NCBI GenBank assembly: GCA_033065855.1
Contig: JAVXUO010000843.1
Coordinates: 62,001 to 126,000 of the forward strand
Origin: Escallonia rubra
Taxonomy: Eukaryota > Streptophyta > Magnoliopsida > Escalloniales > Escalloniaceae
Length of the DNA: 64,000 nucleotides
Reading direction: 5' to 3'
Within the stretch, counting starts at the first letter, position 1. Every line of letters begins with the position of its first letter. A program made the translations under genes and the position numbers. This document shows, piece by piece, positions 45,515 to 56,745 of this stretch. The notes under the pieces are model-generated. The model saw only the letters and a list, made by a program, of their open reading frames with translations, was not told the origin of the DNA and did not search any database.

Positions 45515-46777
45515 TGTAACATCCCAAAATTTAGAGATGGTCAATATATTAATAGTTGGTTGAAGAAAAATCGATAATGATTTTAAATGAGAATTGGGAT
45601 TGACATTATCGTGCTTGTTGGGTGTGATCCTGTAATTGCGACACCTCGTGCTTATTGATGATTCAGTGTTGATTGCTTCTCTGATCGACATCTCGTGCTA
45701 CCTATTTTGTCGTGTGTGTGACGTGTCAACGTAGTATTGCGTCACGTCGTGCTTCAAGCCTTGTCGTGCTTGATAGGTGGCACAAGCTTGTATCGCCACC
45801 TTGTGCTTCGAGCCTTGTCGTGCTTTGGTAAGCATTGTCGTGCTTGCTAGGTGGCACAATCTTGTCTTGCCACCTCGTGCTTCCAGCCCCGTCATGCTTT
45901 GCTTAGCCTTGTCGTGCTTGTTAGGTGACACAACCTTGTTTTGCCATCTCGTGCTTCCTATAAATTTTTATAAATAGGCCCTTGATCTTTTCAAGTTATT
46001 TTATCTTTGACTTTTATCAGTAGATAGATAACTAAAGAGTGAGAGAAAAAGATTAGTCGGGGTTCTGAAAAAGGAATCATAGGGCCTGATTGGGAGCAAT
46101 TGTATAAGTGAATTCTTCGTAATTTAGTTAAGGAGAATTCAATATCACTATTCTTTTATGCCACGTGGTTATTTGTTTCTCCACATTCATTGTACTCCTA
46201 AACACCGTTGTCCTGAAATCTTGCTCAAATGCTTTGTTTTGAATATTGGTAAACATCTTGTTTTTGAAATATGTTTGCGGGACTTGGCTTAAGTACTTTT
46301 GATCAATGACAGTGCTCCAATGATTTGTCTATGTGCATGGTACGTTATGATACAACTGAGCTTTGGCGGATCCCTTTGAGGATACCGGAAGCAAGATACT
46401 AAAGTGGTATCTTTGATGTGCAATTTGGATATTGAATTGGTTTACTAATTGTTCGAGGTACTAAGCCACGGTTGTGTTGACAGTTTGACCGTCAAATATA
46501 TTGACTGATGTTGAATTGTTTAGCGTGTTTGATTCTGATCCTATGGTGCTATGATTATTCCACTTACTGGGCTACCCGGCTCACCCCCATCATTTACCCT
46601 TCCAGTGCAGATGATTATTTTAGATGAGCACATGCAAGCGGGGATGTGAGCGGGACTTGCAGTTTTGGAGTTTTAGAAATATTTGTAACATATTTCTAGG
46701 GCTTGTAATATGATGGGATACTGTTGTAATTGTATTGATGATATTAAAATGGGTGATTGACGACTCGGGTCGTCACA
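45515..46777. mobile_element. Solo LTR, 1263 bp
   Basis: It starts TGTAACATCCCAAAATTTAG and ends GACTCGGGTCGTCACA, the usual shape of plant Ty3-type LTRs. The 5 bp before it (TGTGA) and after it (CGTGA) agree at four positions, a slightly decayed target duplication. No internal retrotransposon region is attached. A repeat-rich zone with TTGTCGTGCTT units lies at about 45650-45955. Confidence 0.7.
45650..45955. repeat. TCGTGCTT-rich array inside the solo LTR
   Basis: Words such as CCTTGTCGTGCTT, CACCTCGTGCTTC and TAGGTGGCACAA alternate in units of about 20 to 80 bp, at least six times. The array gives unsupported open frames on both strands (45698-45931 and 45777-45977). Confidence 0.75.
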
Positions 46778-47089
46778 CGTGATGCGTGACTCGTGTGCCC
46801 GTGACGCCGGTGACGACCACTGGCCGAACACGTGCATATTCAAGTTTGGAGACTGTAATACCCCGAAATTTTCTTTTCCTTATGCGAATTTAATATTTTT
46901 GATTAATTAAGTTTGTGGTCTTTTGTTCAAATTAAGAAAATGAATTGTGACTGTTTCTGAAATTTTCGGTTGAATGAAAGTGGTTTCATTCGAATCAAAA
47001 CTTATTGATTATAAAGTTTTTGAGTTCTGAAACATTCGGTCGAAGGAAAATAGTTTGGCTTCAAATAAAAATGGTTTTCTGAAGTTTTA

Positions 47090-47530
47090 GTCGAATTTAA
47101 AAGGTTTTAGTCGACTAAAAGAGTGTTTCGGTCGACTAAAAGTGTTTCGGTCGACTAAAAAGTGTTTAAATTGTGTAAAAAAATGGTTTTCTGGACTTTT
47201 AGTCGAATTAAAAGGTTTTAGTCGAATTTAAAGGTTTTAGTCGACTAAAAGTGTGATTTCAGTCGACTAAAAGTTAGTCGATGAACAGTGATTTTGAACA
47301 GTACCCATGATCAGTGTTTTTGAACAGTCCCATGAACAGTGTTTTTGGAAAGCTTCGACTAAAAGTGAGGTTTAGTCGACTTAAAGTGTTTGATTCGACT
47401 AAAAGTGGGTTTTAGTCGACTAAAAGTGTTTTAGTCGACTAAAAGTGAAAAAAAATAAAAAATTTTCATTCGACTCAAAGTTTGTGTTTCAGTCGACTCA
47501 AAGTGTGTTTTAGTCGACTCAAAGTGGTTC
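47090..47530. repeat. TTAGTCGACTAAAAGTG repeat array
   Basis: More than twelve copies of TTAGTCGACTAAAAGTG-like units occur, with variants TCGGTCGACTAAAAG, CATTCGACTCAAAG and AGTCGAATTTAAAAGG. The core TTAGTCGACTAA is itself a palindrome. Spacing is irregular, about 17 to 45 bp. It lies just upstream of the TATA box of the LTR. Confidence 0.9.
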
Positions 47531-47561
47531 ATTCGAATGCAAACTTAAAATTTTTGTCCCT

Positions 47562-47573
47562 CTATATAAATAG
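47562..47573 (+). promoter_or_regulatory. TATA box within the solo LTR
   Basis: CTATATAAATAG in a stretch that turns pyrimidine-rich downstream is a good core promoter match. The array of palindromes directly upstream and the GA tract downstream (from about 47638) fit the U3/R layout of an LTR. Confidence 0.6.
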
Positions 47574-48299
47574 TGTTCTATTTTCATTTCTAGCCTTTTT
47601 GGGGGGTTCTCTGTTTCTTTTCTTCTCCTTTGTACGAGAGAGAGAGAGATAGAGAGAGAGAGGAAGAGAAAGAAAGAGATTGGAGAAGATGGCTTGGAAA
47701 ATTTGGAAGCTCTAAGGAGGAGCTTAAGGATTTGCTTAAGGATTTGCGACTCTCAAGAGGCTTGATTAAGGTAAGGGTTTACTTCCGAAAATTTGAATCA
47801 GCGATGGACCAATCGCTCATGTGAGTCTTTAGTTTCTTTTTGGAAATCTGAATTTCTTCGAATTGAGTTAAGTGACGTTCTTTTCCCTTTGTTTTGACCA
47901 TGGTTATGAATAACTCGTTGTCAATTCTATGATTTGTGAAAAAAATCAAATTCCGTCGGATTTGTTTGACCTCAGAATATTGACGTATTGATATCGTCGT
48001 TTCAGTGATTTATGATCGTTATTATTTTCGTGAGCTCCACTTATTGTTTGACGAGTTCGTTGTTTGATAATGTGATTTTGAAACTTTTGAATATGGTTTG
48101 ATTTGTCCGATATTTGGTAACGGTTATTTTGATATTTTGTTTTGGTGACTTTATGAGCCATGTCACAGTGTATGTGACTTATTTCCGACTTACCCACGTG
48201 GATTGAAACGTGGGCTAGCTCAGGGGAGTTGAGCTAGAGATCGCGATCTTACTTTCCGAACCGGCCTCATATGTCAGGAGTGACGTATGTGACCACTTT

Positions 48300-48560
48300 C
48301 TGAATGGCTCTCTAGTGTCTGTTTCGATACTATCTGTTTCCGAACTCAGATGTATTTTGATATTTGATATTTGGTCCGATAGTGTCGGTCTCCGTACTCA
48401 GATACATTTTGACATATGATATTCGGTCTGACATCTCTAGTGTCTATTTCCGAACTCTGATATATTTTGGCATATGATATTCGGTCTGACATCTCTAGTG
48501 TCTATTGGCATATGATATTCGGTCTGACATGTCTAGTGTCTATTTCTGTACTCTGATGTA
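48300..48560. repeat. Degenerate repeat with CATATGATATTCGGTCTGAC core
   Basis: GATATTCGGTCTGACATCTC and TAGTGTCTATTTCCGAACTC, or close variants, recur about every 60 to 70 bp, four to five times, in the downstream half of the solo LTR. Confidence 0.8.
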
Positions 48561-49245
48561 ATTTGACATTTGAATTTGGTCTGACCTCAATTCAGTCGAA
48601 ATTGGTGTGCCTTTGAAATATTGTATGTTGAAACCTTTGTGTCTGTCTTTGTATTCAGAAGCGTTTTTGACATTCGAAATCTGGTTTGGTTATCTGTTCC
48701 GTTAAAACAAATTTGGTGCTTCCGAAATTTCGTTTCTCTGTTATCTTTGGGTTCCGACTGATTGGTCCTTTGAGCGACCTTACTGGGCATTTGGCTCATT
48801 CCCTTATTGTTTTTCCTTTCAGGAGGTTAGTAGGTGGGATTTCAGATTTGAAGGGCTAGCTGTGTGACCAAAGTTAGCTGCCTCATTTCAGAGTTAGTAT
48901 TGACATTTAAGTGTATTTAATTAGGACAAGTTGGTATTGTTCAGGTTTTGTTTTGAACTCCGTGTTGGAGTAAATTTTTGGATTGTATAAAGTTTTGAGC
49001 CCTATAACACTTATTGATGTACTCTTGGGAGTTATTAGTGCATGCTCTGATCGACCGTCTGGGATATTATGATATTTTAAGGTTTTCTGATTTCATTTGG
49101 GGGACTTTCGATATTGTTTTGTTTGGGATTATAGTGTATGCTCTGATTTACCAATTTGAAGTATTCTGATAATTATGGAATTTTATCTGATCTCTGTATA
49201 TTTGGCATTAACGCTCCGTAAATAAATCCGGGGCGTTACAGAGAC

Positions 49246-50633
49246 GATCTCATCGAGACACCGACGACGGCAACGGCCAACGGCAACAGCAATGGCCAAC
49301 GGCGACGAATGAAGAGACAGACAGACGAACGAGTGGCCGGAGTGGAGTCGTGGAAGAAGACAACGAGTGGACTGACAAGGAGGTCTCTGTTCAGATCTGG
49401 AAGTATCAGTGACCGACAAGTGGCGACTGTGAGGCAAGGACTCCACCGACCAAGAACCTACTATCGGTGACGACGCGTTGACGATTGGCGATTTGTGTAC
49501 GCATTTTCAGATTGTTAATTGATCATTTACTTTCCTAATTGAGCATTTAAGATTGTTGATTGAGCATTTTCAAATTGTTAATTGAGCATTTCAAATTAAT
49601 TGAGATGCTTTCCTAATTTGATTACTCTTTGTTGCCTTCCCAATTGCTGTCTAATAATGTCCACACATTGCTTGGCAAAGATATTGGCAGAAGACATTAT
49701 TGCTTAGTTAGACATAATTGCTCGACCATAACATCTTTTAGGGCAGAAAGAATCCACCATAAATTTACAAGACATGATTTGTAAAATTAGTACTATAAGC
49801 TACATAAGGAAGCCCTCTTGAGTTGCCACCAGGGTACTGCTTTTGGAACTTCGTGTTGGCTGAATTGTAGATTCCCTGCTTGCTCATCCTTCTTGGATGT
49901 GCCGAACGTGGGATGAAAACTCCTATTCCTTTGCTTTCCCTTCTGTAAGCTTGCTCATGGAAACCCTGTGATTGTGTGTTTGGATGAGTTTCTTGAGAGA
50001 GTGCCTAATGATTCCCAGTAATAAAGTTAGATAAATAAACCAAATCTAGTTGATCTCAGCCGAAATATCAAGTCGGGTAGTGAAAGCTAGAATGAATACC
50101 AAGAACACGAGTTTCTTTCATGTTTAACGAAGAGATGTAAAGGAGATGAGAACCTGGAAAGAAACTAAAGGATAGTGATGAAGAGGGCCTTCGCCAAAAC
50201 ACACTAAAATTGCCCAGATAACAAAGAAAAGAAAACAAATATAGTAAATTATTCGCTGTTCAACCAAATACAATGGTTACACTTTATCGGATCTTTGAAA
50301 TGAAGATGAGCACACAGTCCAGGAAGAACCATATGCAGAATATCCCTTCCTGGTGATTAACATGATCCCTTAACTCCACTATCATGCAAAATATAAATGC
50401 CGGTGATCCGTGCCATTCAAATCGTTGTTTTTATTTGATTTTACTCAATCAACAAAGTACCTTTTAGCTGTTGAAGTTACGGCTCAAATGTTTGATTTTT
50501 GTTTGGTTATTATTTGATTTTTGTTTGATTATTTAGTTTTAAAATTGGTTCGGCCACTGTTGAAGGGGTGTGTTTTTAGTGATTTCGATATATTTCTAGT
50601 ACCCCCTGAAGTAAAATCCTAGTTCCGCCACTG
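49246..50633. other. Remnant of the host element of the nested insertions, no gene
   Basis: A GC-rich start (49246-49490) with many CGACGG-type words changes into AT-rich sequence containing repeats of TTGTTAATTGAGCATTT (about 49510-49600). The stretch ends with a hAT-type terminus TAGTTCCGCCACTG at 50620-50633. Open frames are short and unsupported. Together with 44622-44735, 45415-45514 and 46778-46848 this may be what is left of one hAT-like element. Confidence 0.4.
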
Positions 50634-50859
50634 TTTGTGTGCCACGAGTATTTGCCTCTAAATTTTTTGAAAGGTCAGTACGTGGATCAACCAAATTCCA
50701 AGTCTCACTTTTATTTGACTGGGTCAACTTATTGGCACGTACGTTAGACTCCCGTCAAATAAACATTAGTTTGCAGTCTCATTCTTTTTCAAGCAAGGTC
50801 CTTGTTCGAAAATCAGATTCCTATTTGGATCCATGAAGAGTTGTTTGTAATGGCTTCGA

Positions 50860-51950
50860 TTCCCTCCTAAGTTGACAGACTACAAAATCACTTTTTAAGC
50901 CCTTATCCCAAGAAATCTGCAGTCCCTGCCATATAGCCCATACTTCGCAGTGCGGCTATTTCTGATCCCAATATGTTGTATAAATCCAAACAACTATTTG
51001 CTGCAGTTATCATGCGCTAATTTGGCTACAGTTCCCTTCGGCAACTTTGTCAACATTAACTTTCATGCAACTAATATACGGAGGTGACCAAAGACATACA
51101 AGTGGTTGAGACGGTGCATTGGCTATAGTCTGGCTGATGAACACGTTGGGTCCTCAACATTGGATAAAACAATTTGTGCTAAATTGTTAGGTAACACACC
51201 AGCTTATTCATGTACAACTTTATTTCTCCAATACCACAACGAATATACAACCTCAATAAAAATGAAAATCCACTCGGCCCAAGGATATACTGAGATATCA
51301 TTATTCTCCAAAATCGATTCACTTATATTTAGTGAGAAATATGAGGTCCAGAAAATGGTTTTGACTGACATTTTCCAGACCTCCTTGACATGTGCAGGTT
51401 GGAAGAGCATGGATTGCAAATTGAGTAGTAGATCTACATATCGAACAAAGATCGTAGTGGAAATAGAACATCGTACCTTAATATCATTTGTCATCAACTT
51501 ATTATGGCGAACTAGCCATCTGAAATATTTGGAGCGTGGATGACCCTTGGCAGCCCATAGACGTTTCCAATAAGCTTTATACTGATTTCCATCTTCTACC
51601 TTTTTCTGAAATGTTTGGCTAGCTGAGTTAGCTGTGACATTGCTATTTTTGGGGCGTTGCCATATAAATCTGTCCCCGTTTTATTTATTATAATGAATCA
51701 TCGTTGCCTCAAGTTTGGAGAGATTGTTCGCGATAACTGGTTACTTAAGAGTTTCCATTTCCAGCTTAAATCTGTAGAATCCCACAAGTCACAAACCAAC
51801 CGAGCTCCTGCTCGTTTGGAAGTTGAGCTATTACCTATTCAGCAAGAGGTTGCTTGATAATCCATGTATCCTTCCAAAAGTAAGTATTATGACCATTGCC
51901 TATCCTCCACCTGATTCCTTTTTTCAGAAGTTCCCGTCCATGAGAGTAAG
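50860..51950 (-). pseudogene. Degenerate LINE fragment: end of RT region and RNase H-like tail
   Basis: Reading the minus strand from the right gives HGRELLKKGIRWRIGNGH and FWKDTWI, then EVWKMSVKTIFW and VYSLWYWRNKVVHE, then KVNVDKVAEGN and CEVWAIWQGLQISWDKG. These are successive landmarks of the post-RT region and RNase H-like domain of plant L1-type LINEs, spread over several frames with stops. It is a different and much older copy than the LINE at 33737. Confidence 0.7.
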
Positions 51951-51952
51951 GG

Positions 51953-52735
51953 TATGTTTGATAACGTAATTAAGCACTTAAAACTTAAAATTTTCAATGA
52001 TTTTCAATTAAGTGTGTTTGATAACGCTAAATCTTGTATCACTTAAAAAATTAATTCTTACCAAAAATTGACAAAAATTTTAAGTCAGGGTGGACTTACT
52101 TAATGTTAATCACTTAATTCTAAGAGAGATGGTTAAAAGTTCTTTAACATATTTTTAAATTAAAAAATAATTATTATTACGATGCCACATTAATTAATTT
52201 GATGGCAACACTGCCTCCACCATAATATAATCATCACCACAACCATTATTTTCTTTTGCTACCATGACTTAGTCACTATCACCACCGCCACCGACACCAC
52301 CACAAGGACACCACCATCTCCACCATACCGTCGTTGTTGTAACTGTCCATTTCCGCCAAAATCATCTAAAGATCCACCACACTAGAACCACTGCCATGAC
52401 CGTCACGTCGCCGTCTATCGCTATCATCACAATTACCAACACCGCGTCTTTACGCACCATCACCGTCACCATTGACACCACCACTCCATCGTCACTGCCA
52501 CCAACACATCTTTAGCCCCCCCCTAAAAAAAAGTTATGAAGTACATAAACAAATACATAATTTTGGTAAAATTGATAAATTTGTAAATAAACAATTTTCA
52601 GAACATTTGCTTTTGATTTACCAAACAAGTTAACTTATTTTTCAGTAAAAATTCAGTCGCTTAAAGTTTTTAGTTTTACGAATTCAGTGCTTAACTTTTT
52701 CAGTACTTAAATTTCAGTTTTATCAAACAGCCCCT
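51953..52735. mobile_element. MITE-like element splitting the LINE fragment
   Basis: The left end TAAGGGTATGTTTGATAACG and the reverse of the right end, TTAGGGGCTGTTTGATAAAA, form imperfect inverted ends. Subterminal sequence is full of AAGCACTTAAAACTTAAAAT-like words. The interior (52200-52510) is rich in CCACCATC and CACCACC words, as in the element at 9567. LINE coding text stops at its right side (HAWRSI) and resumes at its left side (HGRELL), which confirms an insertion. No target duplication is clear. Confidence 0.65.
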
Positions 52736-52980
52736 AATACTCCTCCATGCATGAGAGGGATCTGATTGCTTGGGACTCCAAAGGTCTCGTCCATGGGTCA
52801 GGTACTTACTGGCCAGGACTCTTACCCTTGAAGAGGATTTCTGATTCAATATTTGCCAACCCATCTTGGCCCTCAAGACTTTGCTAACTTCTATCATCTT
52901 CCTTAGGGTAAACCTTTTGCAATATTGCTTTTGCAAACTGTATCCCACTTTAGAAGATGAAGCTTTTTGTGATTGGTAAT
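52736..52980 (-). pseudogene. Degenerate LINE fragment: RT thumb region
   Basis: The minus frame at 52700-52948 reads LRKMIEVSKVLRAKMGWQIL, then RVLASKYLTHGRDLW, then SDPSHAWRSI. This is the conserved stretch after the reverse-transcriptase core of plant L1-type LINEs. It continues on the other side of the MITE at 51953. Confidence 0.75.
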
Positions 52981-54214
52981 GCCACCTTAGATTCCGCTAC
53001 ATTGTAATTGGTAATTGCTTAACGGCTTGACATACTGCCTTGGTAATTCTGCTAGATTCCGCTACATTGTATGCAGTGATAATGAGGCAGCATTATCACG
53101 AGCACACATGTAAACTGTATAATGGGAAGTCAAGACATAAGTCTAAGACAGCTATGTTCGGCTCTTCAGGGGTAAGACATAGTAATGTAGGAGAACAATT
53201 TGGCGATATAGTTGTTACTTTACTTACTTAAAGTCTAAGGGAACTTTGGCAAACCCTAGTATACAAGGCCTAGGCAAGGATGTAATATGGATAACTTCTA
53301 AGGAGACGAGTTTAAAGCTCATGAAATGAGAGAGGTAACATACACGAGAAAACCAACTAGACATGCACTAGAGTAACTTCTGGTTTTCTAGTTCAATGGA
53401 AAAACACGTTCTATTTATCACCACGGATGCATGAAAGGATGAAGACCTTGATCTTCATGCCATCCCAAGATAGTGCATACTTATATAGAGAATAAGAGCA
53501 GGGTGTCAATAAATCTATGTCCTTAAACGAGGGTGCAGGTCATACAAGTGCACCTTACTAGATTTACTTGTATAAGTACGGGAAGTAGGGGTCTTCTACA
53601 ATATTTTGGCTTATCTCTGTGGCACTTATGAAAATCCTGAGAGGTAGCACAATGCTATAAATGTGCAAGTACTGAAGTTATGGTTGAGAAGTTCTACACA
53701 TAGTAGTGATGATCAATCACCAAGGATTCTTAGTTCAAGGCTAAGGCTACTTTGAATTATGATTGACTTTATTGCTATTTCGTAAATGTTCAAGTGGAAA
53801 GACACCTCTTACCTTAGTAGAACCTACCGAAAGACGATGAGAGGTACATTTTTAAGTTTGAAAATAAGAAATTTTGATTTTGGAAAATTGAGAGAAGTTG
53901 TTGAAAGTTTTCCAATAATTGGAACTTGGGTCCCATTTTAAAGGTTGTGACTATCACTTTCTCGTCGAAAGTTGCAACCTTTTAATTGTGACTTTTGATT
54001 TAATGATAGTTACAAGTCATTAAACCTCTTCAAAGACACCTTTTGGTGCACTATAAATAAGCGTCAAGGCTTCCCTTAATTAACGATTAAAGAATTTCAT
54101 ATTCTCTCTCATAAGATAACTTATGTTTGGTAAGTATTTTACAAGGAGTATCCAATGGTCCCTATTTATCTTGGGAGGCAGATTTCAGTTACTCGTTATG
54201 GTAGAGGCGGCAAA
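52981..54214. other. Intergenic, no gene recognised
   Basis: TTCTGCTAGATTCCGCTACATTGTA-like text occurs twice in part (about 52990-53010 and 53047-53070). No open frame with family resemblance is seen on either strand. Confidence 0.4.
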
Positions 54215-54949
54215 TCTAATTATATATATATGAAAGCCGAAGCTGAGAGAAAGTGTCCACGTCACCGCCTACGTGGATACCTTCTCCTTTTGCCACGTGG
54301 ATTTTATTTACTATTATATAAAACTAAGTTAATTACTTACAATTATTACCTTTTATTTTTAAATTTAGTTATCTCTCATCAATAAGTTAAAATTTATTTT
54401 ATCAATTTGAATTTCAAAAGTAAATTGCAATTTTAGGGCCTTGAACATACTTAATTCGTCATAGAACAGTTACCTTTTTTTATCACATGTTTTAAGCCAA
54501 TTTGTTTTCCTCTCTCTTTCTCTCTCACGTTCAGTTTCAGAATTCTCTCTCTCTCTCTCAAATAGGCAGCCTCTCCTCTTTTTCCCCTCCCTCTCTCACG
54601 CAAAGGCAGAATCCCCTTAATTTCTTCTCTTCCATTCCCAACTTTTCTATCAACCTCCTAAAATCTTGCCTTTCCTCAATCTTCACCAAAGTTTAAAAAC
54701 ATGATAAACCTAAATTTCTCCACAATTATCTCATTACAAATTCGTAGTTGCCGCCTCATCGCAATCTCTTTCAATAGAAAGGAACCCTCCACAGCACCGA
54801 TAAAATGGAGAAACGTATTGGCTTTGCAATCTACGTTGGTGGGTAAATCAATACTTCTTCTTTTTTCTCTTTTTAGAATTTGTTTTTATGTTTTTGATCT
54901 CTCCCTTTAGTACTCGATTTTATGATTATTGGTTGAATAAATATCACAT

Positions 54950-56035
54950 TTTTTGTTACTAATTAATTCTATTACACTGTTTTTTTTTTTTTTTTCTGTT
55001 TCAGAAGTTATGCATTCAGCAACGACAGCAGCAACATTGAAGTGGATGGGACTATTTGATTTTTAAAGTTTCAGTTCACGTTGTTGAATTTCTCTCATTG
55101 CAGTTTACGTTGGTGAGTTCGTACATACATTTTCAGATTTTTTAAAGCTTCTGGATGATTCAAGTGTTGTATGTGGATAAATTCTGGAATTTGTAGATTA
55201 CTTGAATTAATCTTTCCAATCATATAATCTGTAGCGCATGTAAGCACTATCAGTCTCCACTACTAGAAATCATATATCATGTGCGTGCATGTGCGTGTAT
55301 CCCTAATGCAGCCTAAGACTTCTCAGAACAGCATATCTTAGTGCTTACTTGATTCTATAAACATTATCTCAAGTGTCTATACCCTTTTGGCAAAGTCACA
55401 AAGATTTTTCTCTCTTTTTTCCAAAGTCATCCGCAAGTAGATGGAGCTCCTTGATTTTTAAGATTTTTCTCTCTTTTTTCCTCGACACTTTATCTATATA
55501 TATAAATACAGGACTGCTATTTAAGGTAATTTGCAATCAAAAGTATTGACAATATATAAGGAGATTTAAGAAATTGGTATTGAACGAAATCAGAAAGGAT
55601 AATCAACTGAATCAATTCTTTTTTTTTTCCTTCTCTTTTTAAAATTTCATTTTTAGTTTCTGATCACTCTCTATAGTTACCAATTTTCTGATTATTGGTT
55701 GAACTAATGTCACATTTTTGTTACTAATTAATTATGTTTACTTTGGATTTTTTTTTCTTTTCTAGAAATTTACGCATTTTCTAGCAACGATAGCAACAAT
55801 GTTGAAGTGGATGGAGCTCTTTGATTTCTAAAATTTCAATTTATGTCGGTGAGTGTCTCTCATTGCAATTTACTTTGGTGAGATTTTTCTTGAATTAATG
55901 TCACGTTTTCTGTAACTAATTAATTCTCATCAGTTTGGGATTTTTTCCTTTTTCATAAATTTATGCACTCTCTAGCAGTGATGTAAAGGTTGGCAACAAC
56001 ATTGAAGTGGGTGGAGCTCCTCGAAACTTATAGGT
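54950..56035. repeat. Three diverged copies of a block inside the Helitron
   Basis: Blocks near 54950-55125, 55705-55880 and 55890-56035 each run TGTCACATTTTTTGTTACTA then ATTAATT, a T-run, GCATTTTCTAGCAACGA-like text, AACATTGAAGTGGATGGAGC, and (in two) CTCTCATTGCAGTTTACGTT then GGTGAG. They resemble duplicated small exon/intron-like pieces, but no protein family is recognised. Confidence 0.7.
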
Positions 56036-56404
56036 GCTAATGCTGCTGCTGCTCCTCCTCCTCCTTCGTATTGTGATGCATGCTCATATAGATGTTCAAT
56101 TTGAAGTTAATAGCGAGCATTAACAATATGTTTAAATATGCCGGTAATTCTTTATTCCTAATGAAGGGTTTCACATATGGTCGTTGATGCACAGTGGCGG
56201 TGGGTTAATCTATGAGAAGATGGACACTTCTTTTTTTATTTTTTATTTGTGGTTTATGCAATTAATAATAAAAAAGTCAAGTTTATATTCCTTGAAAAAA
56301 TTGTGCTTTTAATTTTATTAATTTGAATGTTCATTTTTACTTTACCTTTTTTATTTTGTAAGGGTCTTCATCTTTTACAGAATTTTTAGTTTTTTTAAAT
56401 ATTA

Positions 56405-56745
56405 TCATTAACATTGTTATGTGGTAGTCTCTTTTAGGTTACATTTACTTTTGTTATCTACCATATGATAGTCGTTAATTGGTAGAGTAGTCTTTATTGT
56501 CGGAATTGTGAACAGCGAGAGATATGGTAGTCTTTTTATCTTTCCTTTGTTATTTTTTATGGGATTTTCATCAACTTTTATAGGATTTTCAGTTTTCAAA
56601 ATTCACCATTAACATAATTAGTATGGTAGTCTTTTTTAGATTAGATATACATTTTGGTTACATATGATACATGTGGTAGTTGTTAATTGGTAAAATAGTT
56701 TTTATTGTTGAAATTCTAAAGGACGAGAGAAATGTGAGGTCCTTT
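56405..56745. repeat. Two-copy repeat of about 200 bp inside the Helitron
   Basis: The phrases TGGTAGTCTCTTTTAGGTTA, then GATAGTCGTTAATTGGTA, then TAGTCTTTATTG and a CGAGAGAWATG-like word occur near 56421-56525. They recur in the same order near 56624-56735. Confidence 0.7.

Larger units (their letters stand above)
46854..49240 (+). mobile_element. Solo LTR, 2387 bp, Ty3-type
   Basis: It starts TGTAATACCCCGAAATTTTC and ends CCGGGGCGTTACA, with TG...CA ends and the NCCCCG/CGGGGN inner words frequent in long plant chromovirus-type LTRs. The 5-bp flanks are identical (GAGAC at 46849-46853 and 49241-49245). A TATA box (CTATATAAATAG, about 47562-47573) and a GA-rich tract lie near the middle. It holds two repeat zones (47090-47530 and 48300-48560). 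Only one LTR remains, as expected from LTR-LTR recombination. Confidence 0.88.

Noticed and set aside
45698-45977. Minus and plus frames with TCGTGCTT repeats as small genes
   Set aside because: They are generated by a tandem repeat inside a solo LTR.
44622-50633. One certain 6-kb hAT element
   Set aside because: The two outer ends share CAGTGGCGGAAC, but the 8-bp flanks ATCGTTTT and TTTGTGTG do not match. Only the possibility is reported.
50860-51950. 145-codon plus frame at 51106-51543 as a gene
   Set aside because: The minus strand over the same interval carries recognisable LINE text, so the plus frame is a chance reading.
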